A DNA stretch of 64,000 nt from Nitrospirota bacterium (GCA_023229435.1 JALNZF010000009.1:1-64000), one strand, 5' to 3'. Numbered from the stretch's first letter, positions 54,817 to 63,985 are shown. Numbers and translations are program-made. Notes: generated by a model from the sequence alone, not told the origin.

Positions 54817-55699
54817 TCGGCACCCCTTGCTCCGCCACCATCCTGAGATAATCGCCATACGCGTTTTTGCTGTGGCTTTCAGCGGCCTTGAGCAGCTTTG
54901 TCCTGTCGATGTATCCCAGTTTATAAGCGATCTCCTCGATGCAGGCCATCTTGAGTCCCTGCCGTTTTTCGATGGTTGCGATGAAATCGCCTGCCTCAAG
55001 CAGGCTTTCATGGGTCCCGGTATCAAGCCACGCATAACCCCTGCCCATGAGCTCTACCGTCAACCTCTTCTGCTCGAGATAGGAATTGATGACATCCGTG
55101 ATTTCGATCTCTCCCCGCCATGACGGTTTGATGCTCTTGGCGATCCGGACCACGTCGTTGTCGCAGAAGTACAGTCCGGTGACCGCATACTTTGATTTCG
55201 GCTGCTTTGGTTTTTCTTCAACCGATAGCACTTTCCCCTGCTTGTCGAACTCCACGATGCCGTACCGTTCAGGATCTTTCACGTAATAACCGAACACCGT
55301 GGCGCCACCGAGGGAATTCACCTTCTTGACCGCCTTGGTGAGCATCTCCGTGAGGCCGTGTCCAAAAAAGATATTATCTCCCAGCACCAGGCAGACGGTG
55401 TCATGACCGATGAATTCTTCTCCGATCAGGAATGCCTCAGCGAGGCCGTTCGGCTGCGGCTGTTCCTTGTAGGAAAAACGCAACCCCAGATCCGATCCAT
55501 CACCGAAGATGTCCTTAAACCTCGGAAGATCAAGCGGCGTTGAGATGATCAGGATATCGCGGATCCCCGCCAGCATGAGCGTCGAAAGCGGGTAATAGAT
55601 CATGGGTTTGTCGTAGATCGGGAGAAGCTGTTTGCAGACACCCCTGGTGATGGGATAAAGCCGTGTCCCGCTGCCGCCTGCCAAGATGATGCCTTTCAT
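54806..55699 (-). CDS. rfbA: Glucose-1-phosphate thymidylyltransferase
   Basis: 297 residues. Makes dTDP-glucose. MKGIILAGGSGTRLYPITRG nucleotidyltransferase motif, LGDNIFFGHG, EEKPKQPKS. Start ATG 55699 with AAGGAG 8 nt upstream. First gene of the rhamnose set rfbA-C-D-B. Confidence 0.95.
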   Translation of the reverse strand: MKGIILAGGSGTRLYPITRGVCKQLLPIYDKPMIYYPLSTLMLAGIRDILIISTPLDLPRFKDIFGDGSDLGLRFSYKEQPQPNGLAEAFLIGEEFIGHDTVCLVLGDNIFFGHGLTEMLTKAVKKVNSLGGATVFGYYVKDPERYGIVEFDKQGKVLSVEEKPKQPKSKYAVTGLYFCDNDVVRIAKSIKPSWRGEIEITDVINSYLEQKRLTVELMGRGYAWLDTGTHESLLEAGDFIATIEKRQGLKMACIEEIAYKLGYIDRTKLLKAAESHSKNAYGDYLRMVAEQGVPNAL

Positions 55700-55907
55700 G
55701 GACAACACTCCTTATCGGTTACGATTTGGTGAATCGGCTATGAAGCCGGTATCGGTCTGAAATATCGTCTTGCGGTTACGGAGACGACGCCCGTTTCGGT
55801 TTTAGGAGTTCGTCGTTCGTCTTAAAACGTCACCGTTGCCTTTTAACACGATACGGGCTTCGTTACCGCTTTACGTGACCGTCGGCATTGACTGCTGCCC
55901 CGTCACT

Positions 55908-56903
55908 TTATCCCGATAGTATTCGATTCTTCAACTCTCCGGGTTTAACAACGGCTGTGCCCACGACTCCGACCACGATCCCCGCTGCATAATTCGAGAT
56001 CCTGGCGGCATCCACCATGCTTGCGCCGGCCGCCATGCCGAGAGTGAGCGCGCTGATAACCGTATCTCCGGCGCCGGTAACATCAAAAACCTCGCGCGCA
56101 ACGGTCGGGATGTGGGTCACCCTGCCTCCGCGCTCAAAGAGGCTCATCCCCTGTTCACCGCGGGTGATCAGCACTGCCTCGCATTTCAGCCGTCTGAGCA
56201 GAAGCGCGCCCGCCTTGAGCAGGGATCGTTCGTCATCGATCTCTATTTTGGAACCTGTGGAGGCTTCGTTGCTGTTCGGGGTAAGTATGGTGACCCCGTT
56301 GTACATGTCGAAGTGGCTTACTTTGGGGTCTACGGACACGATTACCTTGTGTTTTTTCGCGAGTCTCACGATGTCCCGTACGAGCTCGCTGGTAACCATG
56401 CCCTTGCAGTAGTCCGAGAGCACAATTGCGTCAAGTCCCTCTTTGACCTGCCGGCTGACGTAATCAAATATTCTGCGATGTGCTTCCCGTTCGATCCTCT
56501 CTTTCGTTTCACGGTCAAATCTGACAACCTGTTGACTATGCGCCAGGACACGGGTTTTGATCGTGGTAGGCCTCGCCGGATCAATGATGATCCCTTCGGT
56601 ACGAATCCCTTGTTTAAGAAGCAGATGAAGTAGTTGCCTGCCCGCTTCATCCTGGCCGATCACGCCGCAGACGCTTACCGCGCCGCCGAGGGCCTGGATA
56701 TTATTCGCCACATTGGCCGCGCCGCCCAGAAGCAGATTTTCCCGCGTGACGTTCACAACGGGCACCGGCGCTTCAGGCGATATCCGGGACACCTTTCCCC
56801 AGATGTAATGGTCAAGGACGATGTCTCCGACAACGAGAACCCGGGTAGTTGGAAACCGATCAATGTATGCCGTCAGGCGCTTGCTGTCTTTTTTAGAGAT
56901 CAT
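55908..56903 (-). CDS. rfaE1: D-glycero-beta-D-manno-heptose-7-phosphate kinase (HldE-type kinase domain)
   Basis: 331 residues, ribokinase fold, only the kinase domain, so a separate RfaE2/HldC cytidylyl or adenylyl transferase is expected elsewhere. Motifs VLVVGDIVLDHYIWGKVSRI, GGAANVANNIQALGG and GAGDTVISALTLGMAAGAS (anion hole and base Asp). Start at ATG 56903; the in-frame extension above it has no support. Confidence 0.9.
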   Translation of the reverse strand: MISKKDSKRLTAYIDRFPTTRVLVVGDIVLDHYIWGKVSRISPEAPVPVVNVTRENLLLGGAANVANNIQALGGAVSVCGVIGQDEAGRQLLHLLLKQGIRTEGIIIDPARPTTIKTRVLAHSQQVVRFDRETKERIEREAHRRIFDYVSRQVKEGLDAIVLSDYCKGMVTSELVRDIVRLAKKHKVIVSVDPKVSHFDMYNGVTILTPNSNEASTGSKIEIDDERSLLKAGALLLRRLKCEAVLITRGEQGMSLFERGGRVTHIPTVAREVFDVTGAGDTVISALTLGMAAGASMVDAARISNYAAGIVVGVVGTAVVKPGELKNRILSG

Positions 56904-56967
56904 AGATTGTCTGCAACGAAATTTCTTGAGTGTTCTTATTGAGTAGCGTTTTCGCATGAACAGGGTT

Positions 56968-57981
56968 CTATTCAGTGGCTTTTCCCACGACCCTTTTGAC
57001 CGCGTTGAAAACCTCATCCACGGTGATGTCCGCCATGCATGCGCGGGTGCCGAGGAGACATTGTTTTTCCTCGCACGGAACGCAGGCGAGGCCCTTGAGA
57101 ATGACGTGATGTCCCCTGCCGATCGGCCCGGTGCGACGGGGGTCAGTGGAACCGAAAAGTCCCACAACAGGTGTTTGTACCGCTGTTGCGAGATGCAGCG
57201 GTCCGGTATCTGCGCTCACGAGACAGCTGCATCTGGCCAGTAATGCCGCGGATTCCAGGATAGACAGATCGCCGGCGGCTGAAACCGCCTTGTTTTTCAT
57301 GTCCGCCAGAACGCTCAGGACCAGTTCCCGGTCCTCGTTTCCTCCCACAAAGATCACCTGCGCGTCAAGTTCATCGATCAACCTGTCGGCGAGCGACGCA
57401 AACCGTTCGGGAAACCAGTTTCTCGCTGGTCGTGCCGCTCCCACGCCGCAGTTCAGCGCTATGAGAGGTCTGTCCGCGTCAATGTTCCGCGTGGTGAGAA
57501 AGCGATCAATATTCGCGAGTAATTCGGGAGCAACCTGAAGCTCGATGCTGTCAACAGGAATATCAATGCCAAGCGGCCGTAACGTTTCCAGAAAATTATC
57601 CGCCGCATGGAGCCGTCGTTCTCCAACCCCTGACCTCTTCTGTTTTTGATATACGAGTACCTGTCGCGCGCCGGACAGCCGCCGCAGCACCATCGAACGA
57701 AGAGACGGTTGCATATCAATAAACAGGTCATAGCGCTCGTTCCTGAGGCGCCATCCGAATTCGATAAAATCCTTCAAATGTCTTTTAAGCTTCGCTTTAT
57801 CGAATACCTGGACACGGTCCGCGTCTGGAGTTCCCTGAACGAGCGGCTCTAATCCTGGAGAGACCACGACCGTGACATGCGCTGCGGGAAACTTCTTTCG
57901 TAATGCCTTCAGAGCCGGAAACGTGTGGAGCAGATCCCCAATCGCTCCCGGTTTGAAAAAAAGCACTTTTTGCATTTCCAT
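56968..57981 (-). CDS. GT9 heptosyltransferase (ADP-heptose-LPS type)
   Basis: About 337 residues from ATG 57981 (MEMQKVLFFKPGAIGDLL); the second Met at 57975 is also possible. GT9 pattern with FKPGAIGDLLHTFPAL, VSADTGPLHLATAV and LFGSTDPRRTGP. Transfers heptose to the LPS inner core. First gene of the minus-strand envelope cluster as it appears here. Confidence 0.88.
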   Translation of the reverse strand: MEMQKVLFFKPGAIGDLLHTFPALKALRKKFPAAHVTVVVSPGLEPLVQGTPDADRVQVFDKAKLKRHLKDFIEFGWRLRNERYDLFIDMQPSLRSMVLRRLSGARQVLVYQKQKRSGVGERRLHAADNFLETLRPLGIDIPVDSIELQVAPELLANIDRFLTTRNIDADRPLIALNCGVGAARPARNWFPERFASLADRLIDELDAQVIFVGGNEDRELVLSVLADMKNKAVSAAGDLSILESAALLARCSCLVSADTGPLHLATAVQTPVVGLFGSTDPRRTGPIGRGHHVILKGLACVPCEEKQCLLGTRACMADITVDEVFNAVKRVVGKATE

Positions 57982-58242
57982 TTCGGGCTCATTATATGTT
58001 AATGCCCTGAATTTGTAAAGATAATTTTGGAAATCAGGGGATACAGAGCGCAAGATCGCGCGCTGTATGAGGTATATCATAGCAATATTTAAGCAGATCG
58101 TTTATAAATGAGCTTGAAATCATCAGGGAGAGCAGGTACTATTTAACCGGTGATGTTGATGAAACTTCACGAAACATCAGGATGCGAACGGTGTTCGGTC
58201 TTGGAGAATATATTGGTCAATCACGAAAGGATGGAGATACCT

Positions 58243-58425
58243 ATGGCTACCCCGATAGTTGATATGGACCTCTGCATCGGTTGCGGACTTTGCTCGGAAC
58301 TGTGCCCCAAGGTTTTCGAGCTCCGGGACGATAAGGCATGGGTCGCCAACGCGAATGCCTGTGATACCTGCGATTGTCAGCAAGCGGTTGACAGCTGTCC
58401 CGTCACGGCAATAACATTGGAATAA
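58243..58425 (+). CDS. 4Fe-4S ferredoxin
   Basis: 60 residues. CIGCGLCSELCP and later CDTCDC and SCP motifs. The first site is a standard CxxCxxCxxxCP; the second carries extra Cys that could form a disulfide or a variant cluster. ATG 58243 is chosen because GGAG lies 7 nt upstream. Low-potential electron carrier; partner unknown. Confidence 0.88.
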   Translation: MATPIVDMDLCIGCGLCSELCPKVFELRDDKAWVANANACDTCDCQQAVDSCPVTAITLE

Positions 58426-58452
58426 TGAACACCTCTTTCTATTCCTCATGCC

Positions 58453-58480
58453 GGGGCGATCAATCGCCCCAATTTTATTA
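58453..58480 (+). terminator. Terminator after ferredoxin gene
   Basis: GGGGCGA TCAA TCGCCCC stem-loop followed by a short T-rich sequence. Confidence 0.7.
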
Positions 58481-58565
58481 GCTACCGGCCGGCTTACCCC
58501 TGCCCTTTTGCGTGCTTCACCTTCGGCATCATAAGAGGTTTCCCGTGTAAAAATCCAGATTAATA

Positions 58566-58594
58566 TTGACAATGCCATAAATGTTTGTTAATCT
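58566..58594 (+). promoter_or_regulatory. Candidate promoter for the HAMP-GGDDF gene
   Basis: TTGACA at 58566-58571, 17-bp spacer and weak TAATCT at 58589-58594, 27 nt before the ATG. Confidence 0.4.
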
Positions 58595-58621
58595 AATTAC
58601 ATATACTTTTACTTATTACCC

Positions 58622-60004
58622 ATGAATATCCCCTTTCTTCCCGAGATATTGGAAAAACTGGTCCCAAAAAGGCTTTTTGCACGGCTTAACATCGCCAGTA
58701 AAATGCTTTTAGGATACATGTCGCTCGTGGTGCTGACCGTTATCGTCGTTGTCTATGCCCTCATCAGCCTGCAGAGGATCAATGCCCTGAACAGAAGCAT
58801 TGTGAAAGTCGATATCATCATACAAGAATCATCCGACAAGATGCTTGATGCCCTGCTCGGCCAGGATATGTATGAAAAGCGGTATTTGATCCTCAAGAGC
58901 AGAGACATGCGGGATCTGTTTGCAAAACGGGGAAAGGAATTCGACGCGTGGCTTACCACCGTCAAGGACCTTTCCAACACTGCCGCTCTTCCCACGAAAT
59001 CAATTGAAGACCTTCATCTGAAATATACTGATCTCTTTTCCAGGGAGATCCAGTTGGTCCGGTCAAACAAGGTCGATCAGGCATACGCTGTCTCGAACCA
59101 GGAAATGAAAAATATTTTCGACAAGCTCGTCGAAACGCTCAAGGCGATGTCCTCAGCCGCCAAAGAATCCCAGGACATGAAAATGAAACAGATAACCACG
59201 ATCGGCAGCAGGGCCTTCCTGACAACGGCTGTGCTCTGCCTGATCAGCATCATTGCAGGGGCCCTGGCAGGGCTTGTCGTTACCCATCATATTTCCTCAT
59301 CGATCCACAAATTAAAAGAAGCGACCGAGCGCATATCTGAAGGGAATTTCGATTACGATCCCAGGATCACCACAGAGGACGAGATCGGGAGCCTTTCAAA
59401 TGCCTTTTTGGCCATGGGGAAACGGCTTAGAAAACTCGAGGAAATGTATCTGGATGCCAGTCCTCTTACCCGCCTGCCGGGCGGCATCGCCATCGAGAAT
59501 GTGCTCAAAAAACGCATAGACTCCAACCAGCCGATCGCATTTTGCGTGCTCGACCTTGACAATTTTAAGGCATTCAACGACCGGTACGGTTATGCGAACG
59601 GCAGTGAGGTCATTAAAGAGACCGCGAAGATCATCGAGAGCGTGGTAAAGTCCACGGGCACGTCCGATGATTTTATCGGACATGTGGGTGGTGACGATTT
59701 CGTGGTCATCACGACTCCGGAATATATGCGCACGATCTCCACGGAGATCATCAGCCAATTTGACAAGCGAATACCCGACTTCTACGACCGCGAGGAACGG
59801 GCGCGCGGCTATATCCTCGGGAAAACAAGGCAGGGTATCGAGATGGAGTTCCCCATTATGAGCATCTCCATTGCCATTGTGACGAATGAACATCGGAAAC
59901 TCACCAATCCCCTGGAAGCTTCGGAGGTCGCGGCAGAGTTGAAGGACTACGCCAAATCGATACCGAAAAGTGTTTTTGTTGTGGACAAGCGGAGGAATGC
60001 GTGA
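58622..60004 (+). CDS. Membrane HAMP-GGDDF protein
   Basis: 460 residues. Membrane segments at about 28-48 and 199-220 with a helical periplasmic domain between, HAMP (221-273) and a GGDEF-like domain with GGDDF at 356-360. The catalytic motif has Asp instead of Glu, and no RxxD I-site is seen five residues before it (TSDDF). Cyclase activity is therefore doubtful. Stop overlaps the next GTG. Confidence 0.82.
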   Translation: MNIPFLPEILEKLVPKRLFARLNIASKMLLGYMSLVVLTVIVVVYALISLQRINALNRSIVKVDIIIQESSDKMLDALLGQDMYEKRYLILKSRDMRDLFAKRGKEFDAWLTTVKDLSNTAALPTKSIEDLHLKYTDLFSREIQLVRSNKVDQAYAVSNQEMKNIFDKLVETLKAMSSAAKESQDMKMKQITTIGSRAFLTTAVLCLISIIAGALAGLVVTHHISSSIHKLKEATERISEGNFDYDPRITTEDEIGSLSNAFLAMGKRLRKLEEMYLDASPLTRLPGGIAIENVLKKRIDSNQPIAFCVLDLDNFKAFNDRYGYANGSEVIKETAKIIESVVKSTGTSDDFIGHVGGDDFVVITTPEYMRTISTEIISQFDKRIPDFYDREERARGYILGKTRQGIEMEFPIMSISIAIVTNEHRKLTNPLEASEVAAELKDYAKSIPKSVFVVDKRRNA

Positions 60005-60441
60005 AGAAGGTTATTGTGCTGCTCGCAGTAATCTGGTTTTCCGGCTGTGCCATGACCGGCTATGTGGCCGGACCGGGAAAGCAGTTTCGGGATGCGGCTG
60101 TCTCCGTAAAAGAGCAACGATACAAAGAGGCTGCCGCGGCTTATACTAAAATTGTGACCGACTCCCCTGACTCCGCACTGGCCGCTGACGCGCTGTTCGA
60201 GCTTGCCCTCGTCAATGCGCACCATGATAATCCCCAACGGGACTATGCTCAGTCAACTCGTTCGTTCTCGGAATTTATCAAACGCTATCCTGATAACAAA
60301 AGAGCCGACGAAGCACGGACCTGGATTTCAGTGCTCAAAACCGTCCAGGAGCTGAAAAAACAGAATGAACATCTTAACGAGAGCATTCAGGAAATAAAAC
60401 GGCTTGATATCAGGCATGAGGAGAAAAGGAAGCGAAAATAG
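60001..60441 (+). CDS. Lipoprotein with TPR-like repeats
   Basis: 146 residues. Lipobox VIWFSGC, mature part with two TPR-like helices and a charged coiled tail. GTG start at 60001 overlaps the stop of the HAMP-GGDDF gene by GTGA, so the two are coupled and may act together. Function not known. Confidence 0.75.
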   Translation: MKKVIVLLAVIWFSGCAMTGYVAGPGKQFRDAAVSVKEQRYKEAAAAYTKIVTDSPDSALAADALFELALVNAHHDNPQRDYAQSTRSFSEFIKRYPDNKRADEARTWISVLKTVQELKKQNEHLNESIQEIKRLDIRHEEKRKRK

Positions 60442-60522
60442 AATATGAGATAGAATCAACCGTTACAAAACCGACTGCCTTGGCACCCATTTCATGGTAG
60501 CTCTATCAGGACCAAGATATTT

Positions 60523-61398
60523 TCACCTTTTCCCCTCACGAACAATATCCAGAAAGAACGCCTCCAGATTTTTTCGTTTCGGATCGATCAGTGTTATTTC
60601 CTCACCGGCCATCTGGATCTCGGACATTACTTTCGACAGTTCATCCTTGGAAACCTCGATCTCTTTCAGTTTTTCGGAACCGGGAACCCTGATACGCAGA
60701 TGATATCCGACAATGCCCTTGGTCAAAATAGAGTCCACGAACTCGACACGCTGCAGGGTACCGTTCACAATGATCCCCACACGATCGCAAACCGATTCCA
60801 CATCGGAAGTGATGTGGGTGCTGAAAAATACGGACTTGCCCTTTTCCTTGAGCTCCAGGATGATCTCCTTCACCCGTGCGCGGCCGATCGGATCAAGCCC
60901 GCTCATCGGCTCATCAAGGATCAGCACTTCCGGGTCATGGATCAGTGCCTGGGCAAGGCCGAGCCGCTGGACCATCCCCTTGCTGTAACCGCGCAGGGGA
61001 CGGTCCCCTGCCTCCACGAGCTCCAACAGTTTCAAAACAGTCTCGGACTTTTCACGCAAAATGGTGTCATCCATGCCGAAGGTCTTTCCCACAAACAGAA
61101 GATATTCCCGGGCGGTCAAAAAATCATAGAAGGCAGGGTTCTCGGGCAGATATCCGACCTGTTTTCGGGACACATGCGAGTGGACTTCGTGCCCCATGAG
61201 GTATGCATGACCACTGGTGGGACGGATCAAGCCCATCAGTATCTTGATCATCGTGCTCTTGCCCGCGCCATTCGGTCCGAGAAAACCAAAGACCTCTCCT
61301 GCGCCCACCGAGAAAGACACCTCCTTCAGCGCGTCGACCGCGGGGCCTCTGGCTATTTTAAATGTTTTAGATAGATTTATGATTTCAATGGCTGTCAT
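60523..61398 (-). CDS. ABC transporter ATP-binding protein
   Basis: 291 residues. Walker A GPNGAGKSTMIK, signature YSKGMVQRLG, Walker B VLILDEPMSGLDP and a C-terminal regulatory extension. Possible PilH-like partner of the pilus locus. Third gene after permease and TPR protein on the same strand. Confidence 0.88.
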   Translation of the reverse strand: MTAIEIINLSKTFKIARGPAVDALKEVSFSVGAGEVFGFLGPNGAGKSTMIKILMGLIRPTSGHAYLMGHEVHSHVSRKQVGYLPENPAFYDFLTAREYLLFVGKTFGMDDTILREKSETVLKLLELVEAGDRPLRGYSKGMVQRLGLAQALIHDPEVLILDEPMSGLDPIGRARVKEIILELKEKGKSVFFSTHITSDVESVCDRVGIIVNGTLQRVEFVDSILTKGIVGYHLRIRVPGSEKLKEIEVSKDELSKVMSEIQMAGEEITLIDPKRKNLEAFFLDIVREGKR

Positions 61399-61420
61399 GG
61401 TTAGTCCTCGTGTTCTCTCT

Positions 61421-62269
61421 TCATTTCTTCACAACACCAAACGCGAATTTGCTCGTACTCCGCACCATGCCCTGGTTATCAATGTAAAACGTCCCTCCAT
61501 AGGGATCAACAGGGAGTTCCTTCAGATACCCCTTCCCAAGAAGTTCGTCTACCGAAGCAGGATGTCTGTTGAATTTCCCTCGGTAAGCTTCCTTCGCCTG
61601 CTCTACTGTTCTGACCGATTGAAATGCCTTCAGCCTTGTTTGGAGTGACTGTTTTACCGCCTCGTTTCCGGCGCCTCTGATCATTGTCGTCAAATACGAG
61701 ATCGCCATGTCCGTCCTTCCGGACTCATACATATACCTGCCCGCAAGATTCATGGGCAGATCGGTCCCAAGCAACTCCCCCGCCCTCTTATAATAGATGG
61801 CGGCATTTGCATAGTCCTTGAGAAAAAAAGCATAGTTAAACCCTGCAAAATAAGGAAGATAATAATCCCAGTCACGGTAACGCATCCCATATTTCAAGAG
61901 ATCGTTCGCCATTTCTACCTGTTGGGCGTCCCACACAAGCACAGCCTGGGCAAAATAATAGGCATCCATGTTATACGGATCGAGTTTTACGCACGCGCTG
62001 AGGGCCTGAAATATTCCGGGATAATCAACAGTGACGGCGATCTGATTCTTGGCCCGTTCCACCAGCCCACCGTAATAAATCATTGTTTTCATCATGAGCG
62101 CGGCGGCAAGCGCCTGTTTTTGATCAGCCGAGACAAGCCGCATGAACTCAGGCGAAGGAACATAACCCATCTTCTCGACAAATGGCTTGTTCTTCATATA
62201 GGTGGTAAAAGGGAAGAGGACAAGCAGGTATGAAGAAATGAGGATCGGCAAGAGAACACGGCTGTTCAT
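61421..62269 (-). CDS. TPR protein with C-terminal DPYG motif, in ABC operon
   Basis: 282 residues. One N-terminal membrane segment (about 6-24), TPR-like helices, and a C-terminal segment KELPVDPYGGTFYIDNQG that resembles the end of type II/IV pseudopilins. ATG 62269 overlaps the permease stop (ATGA). Candidate PilG-like component; not confirmed. Confidence 0.75.
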   Translation of the reverse strand: MNSRVLLPILISSYLLVLFPFTTYMKNKPFVEKMGYVPSPEFMRLVSADQKQALAAALMMKTMIYYGGLVERAKNQIAVTVDYPGIFQALSACVKLDPYNMDAYYFAQAVLVWDAQQVEMANDLLKYGMRYRDWDYYLPYFAGFNYAFFLKDYANAAIYYKRAGELLGTDLPMNLAGRYMYESGRTDMAISYLTTMIRGAGNEAVKQSLQTRLKAFQSVRTVEQAKEAYRGKFNRHPASVDELLGKGYLKELPVDPYGGTFYIDNQGMVRSTSKFAFGVVKK

Positions 62270-63057
62270 TGCATCTCCCGGCGGGAAAAAATTACCGCTG
62301 ACAGCGCAAGCATGACCGCGGTGTAGATCACAAAATAGACGCAGATCCATATCATGCCGGATAGAGAAGGACTGATGCCGTATACGGCATTTACTTCGAA
62401 ATCAAAGGCGCTGAAATTCGGAAGAAGATAGTAGAGCGTATTCGCTATATTTTTTACGAAAGGCGAAACAGTCAGGACCGTCGAAGAATGGAGATAGTCA
62501 TATACCTCCTGAGTTGCGCTTCCAACGATAAACAAAGATATGGTGCCGAAGATCGGGAGAAAGAAAGAAGTGCTGACTGCCGAGATAAGAAAGGACACCG
62601 CGATCACCAGGATATATTTCAGGGAGCAGAAAAAAAATGCCAGCACTATATTTGTCCAGACAAAGGGGCGGAGCGATGGATAGACCCCGGCAGAGGACCA
62701 GATCACGGCGCTCGCGATCAGGCCGAGTATGGCCGTGGTAAGTACAATGAAAGCGGCAATACCAAAAAATTTCCCCACAAGAAAAGAAGCTCGCGTCAGG
62801 GGCAGACTCAGAACGCTGAATGTATACCGCCGCTCAATGTCTTTCCAGAGGGAGGTCCCTCCAAGAAAAATTGAAAGAAGCAGGAGCGTAAAAGAGAGGA
62901 GTGAAAGGGAAAGGGAGATCGAGAGCTCCGTCACCTGTCTCATCGAAAGTGAACTGATTGACGGAATGAGAGGGAAAAGGACACCGGCCATCATAATGCC
63001 CCTGAAGACCCTGTCACGCAGGATACCTTTAAATGTCACAAAAAATATTTGCAACAT
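62266..63057 (-). CDS. ABC transporter permease, six-TM
   Basis: 263 residues. About six membrane segments. A start at ATG 63057 has AGGGG upstream; six further residues could be read above it. Placed after pilA and the Spc-like gene, so a pilus-related ABC exporter (PilI-like) is a working guess. Confidence 0.8.
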   Translation of the reverse strand: MLQIFFVTFKGILRDRVFRGIMMAGVLFPLIPSISSLSMRQVTELSISLSLSLLSFTLLLLSIFLGGTSLWKDIERRYTFSVLSLPLTRASFLVGKFFGIAAFIVLTTAILGLIASAVIWSSAGVYPSLRPFVWTNIVLAFFFCSLKYILVIAVSFLISAVSTSFFLPIFGTISLFIVGSATQEVYDYLHSSTVLTVSPFVKNIANTLYYLLPNFSAFDFEVNAVYGISPSLSGMIWICVYFVIYTAVMLALSAVIFSRREMQ

Positions 63058-63096
63058 GATTAGCCCCTTTTGCATTGCAACAGGGTCATTATAATT

Positions 63097-63128
63097 AAAA
63101 AACGAGGGTTGGTCAACACCAACCCTCG
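63097..63128 (-). terminator. Terminator between the Spc-like gene and the permease
   Basis: Minus-strand stem CGAGGGTTGGT / ACCAACCCTCG with a 4-nt loop and six T. It could end the pilA transcript, leaving the ABC genes to read-through or their own promoter. Confidence 0.85.
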
Positions 63129-63173
63129 GGACGGTTTTTCATTTGCATGTTTACATCATGATGAAGTTTTACT

Positions 63174-63509
63174 TTATTGGCTGAATCCACTTACAGTTGT
63201 TGTTGGATTGGATATTGCAGTCTCCGGCCAAGTGGTAATACTTTTCGCCCACGCTTTCTTCCATATCCCATTATACGAATCATGAATCTGGTACTCGTAA
63301 CCCGCGCCTGTGGCAGAGGAAGCATGTGCTGATGTACAGTTATAATTAGTAGTAGTTGAGGAAGATGAGATTGTTACATTCAGTGATGGTGTAAACGGTG
63401 CTCCACCGATAGTCGCGGGCGACGTTGATGTGATCGATGTAACAGCATAAGCTGTTACACTAACGGTCAATGCAATAGCAATGATCATTATAATCGAGAA
63501 TGTTTTCAT
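63174..63509 (-). CDS. Secreted protein, Spc-like partner of pilA
   Basis: 111 residues with a cleavable Sec signal (about 1-22, cut after ...TAYA). The mature part is Ser/Thr rich and contains FTPSLNVTISSSS and CTSAHASSATGAG. The pattern resembles the C-terminal domain of long pilins, which in Geobacter is a separate gene next to pilA (Spc). Homology is from pattern only. One Cys. It follows pilA by 30 nt. Confidence 0.6.
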   Translation of the reverse strand: MKTFSIIMIIAIALTVSVTAYAVTSITSTSPATIGGAPFTPSLNVTISSSSTTTNYNCTSAHASSATGAGYEYQIHDSYNGIWKKAWAKSITTWPETAISNPTTTVSGFSQ

Positions 63510-63539
63510 GTGATTAAAGCTCCTTTCCTGGAAATTAGC

Positions 63540-63746
63540 TTAGAGTATAGGATACTGCTGCAAATCCGCCTGCACTGATTCCAACGAGGTCCTGAGGTTT
63601 CTTAAGTCGGTCTGAGCTGACGAGTTGTAAGCCTTTACACGATACGCGGAGAACTGCGGGATGGCGATGGCCGCCAGAATGGCGATGATGGCCACCACGA
63701 TCAGGAGTTCGATGAGGGTGAAACCTTTGTTATTTCCGGTCTTCAT
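63540..63746 (-). CDS. pilA: Short type IV pilin, Geobacter-type e-pilin
   Basis: 68 residues: leader MKTGNNKG, then F1 of the 60-residue mature pilin. N-terminal FTLIELLIVVAIIAILAAIA with Glu5, then PQFSAYRVKAYN. F1, F24, Y27, Y32 and Y57 are all present as in the short Geobacter sulfurreducens PilA; position 51 is Gln, where Geobacter has Phe. A GGAGG lies 7 nt before the ATG. Conductivity cannot be told from sequence. Sigma-54 promoter upstream at about 63863. Confidence 0.95.
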   Translation of the reverse strand: MKTGNNKGFTLIELLIVVAIIAILAAIAIPQFSAYRVKAYNSSAQTDLRNLRTSLESVQADLQQYPIL

Positions 63747-63862
63747 TTTTTAACCTCCCATTTAATTGATTTGTTTGACTGCATTGTGTGACTGTTTTGG
63801 TTCAGGCCCCTTTATGGCAACTTCACCCCCTTTCAATGGCCTTCAATTTTCACTTCTTTAAA

Positions 63863-63880
63863 TAGCACAATACGTGCCAG
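63863..63880 (-). promoter_or_regulatory. Sigma-54 (RpoN) promoter of pilA
   Basis: On the minus strand CTGGCACGTATTGTGCTA: GG and GC elements separated by exactly 10 bp, as -24/-12 sites need. The TGGCACG half is perfect; the -12 half is GTGCT against TTGCA. It is about 117 nt before the pilA ATG. Confidence 0.8.
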
Positions 63881-63937
63881 TATTTTAGCCCGGTTAATCA
63901 ATGCATTAGCTATAAGTAATTATTTTATTGGACTGTA

Positions 63938-63985
63938 TTTGTCACAATGAGCTGACAAAATATGGCAGTTTGTGTTTTCTTGACA
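63938..63985. promoter_or_regulatory. Candidate PilR/enhancer-binding sites upstream of pilA
   Basis: TTTGTCA and TGACAAA form a 7-bp inverted repeat with an 8-nt spacer at 63938-63959; a third TGTCA half-site is at 63981-63985 on the minus strand. They lie about 60-110 nt upstream of the sigma-54 site, as expected for a sigma-54 activator such as PilR. Confidence 0.55.

Noticed and set aside
63540..63746. Claim that this pilin is a conductive wire
   Set aside because: Aromatic positions match, but sequence alone cannot show conductivity.
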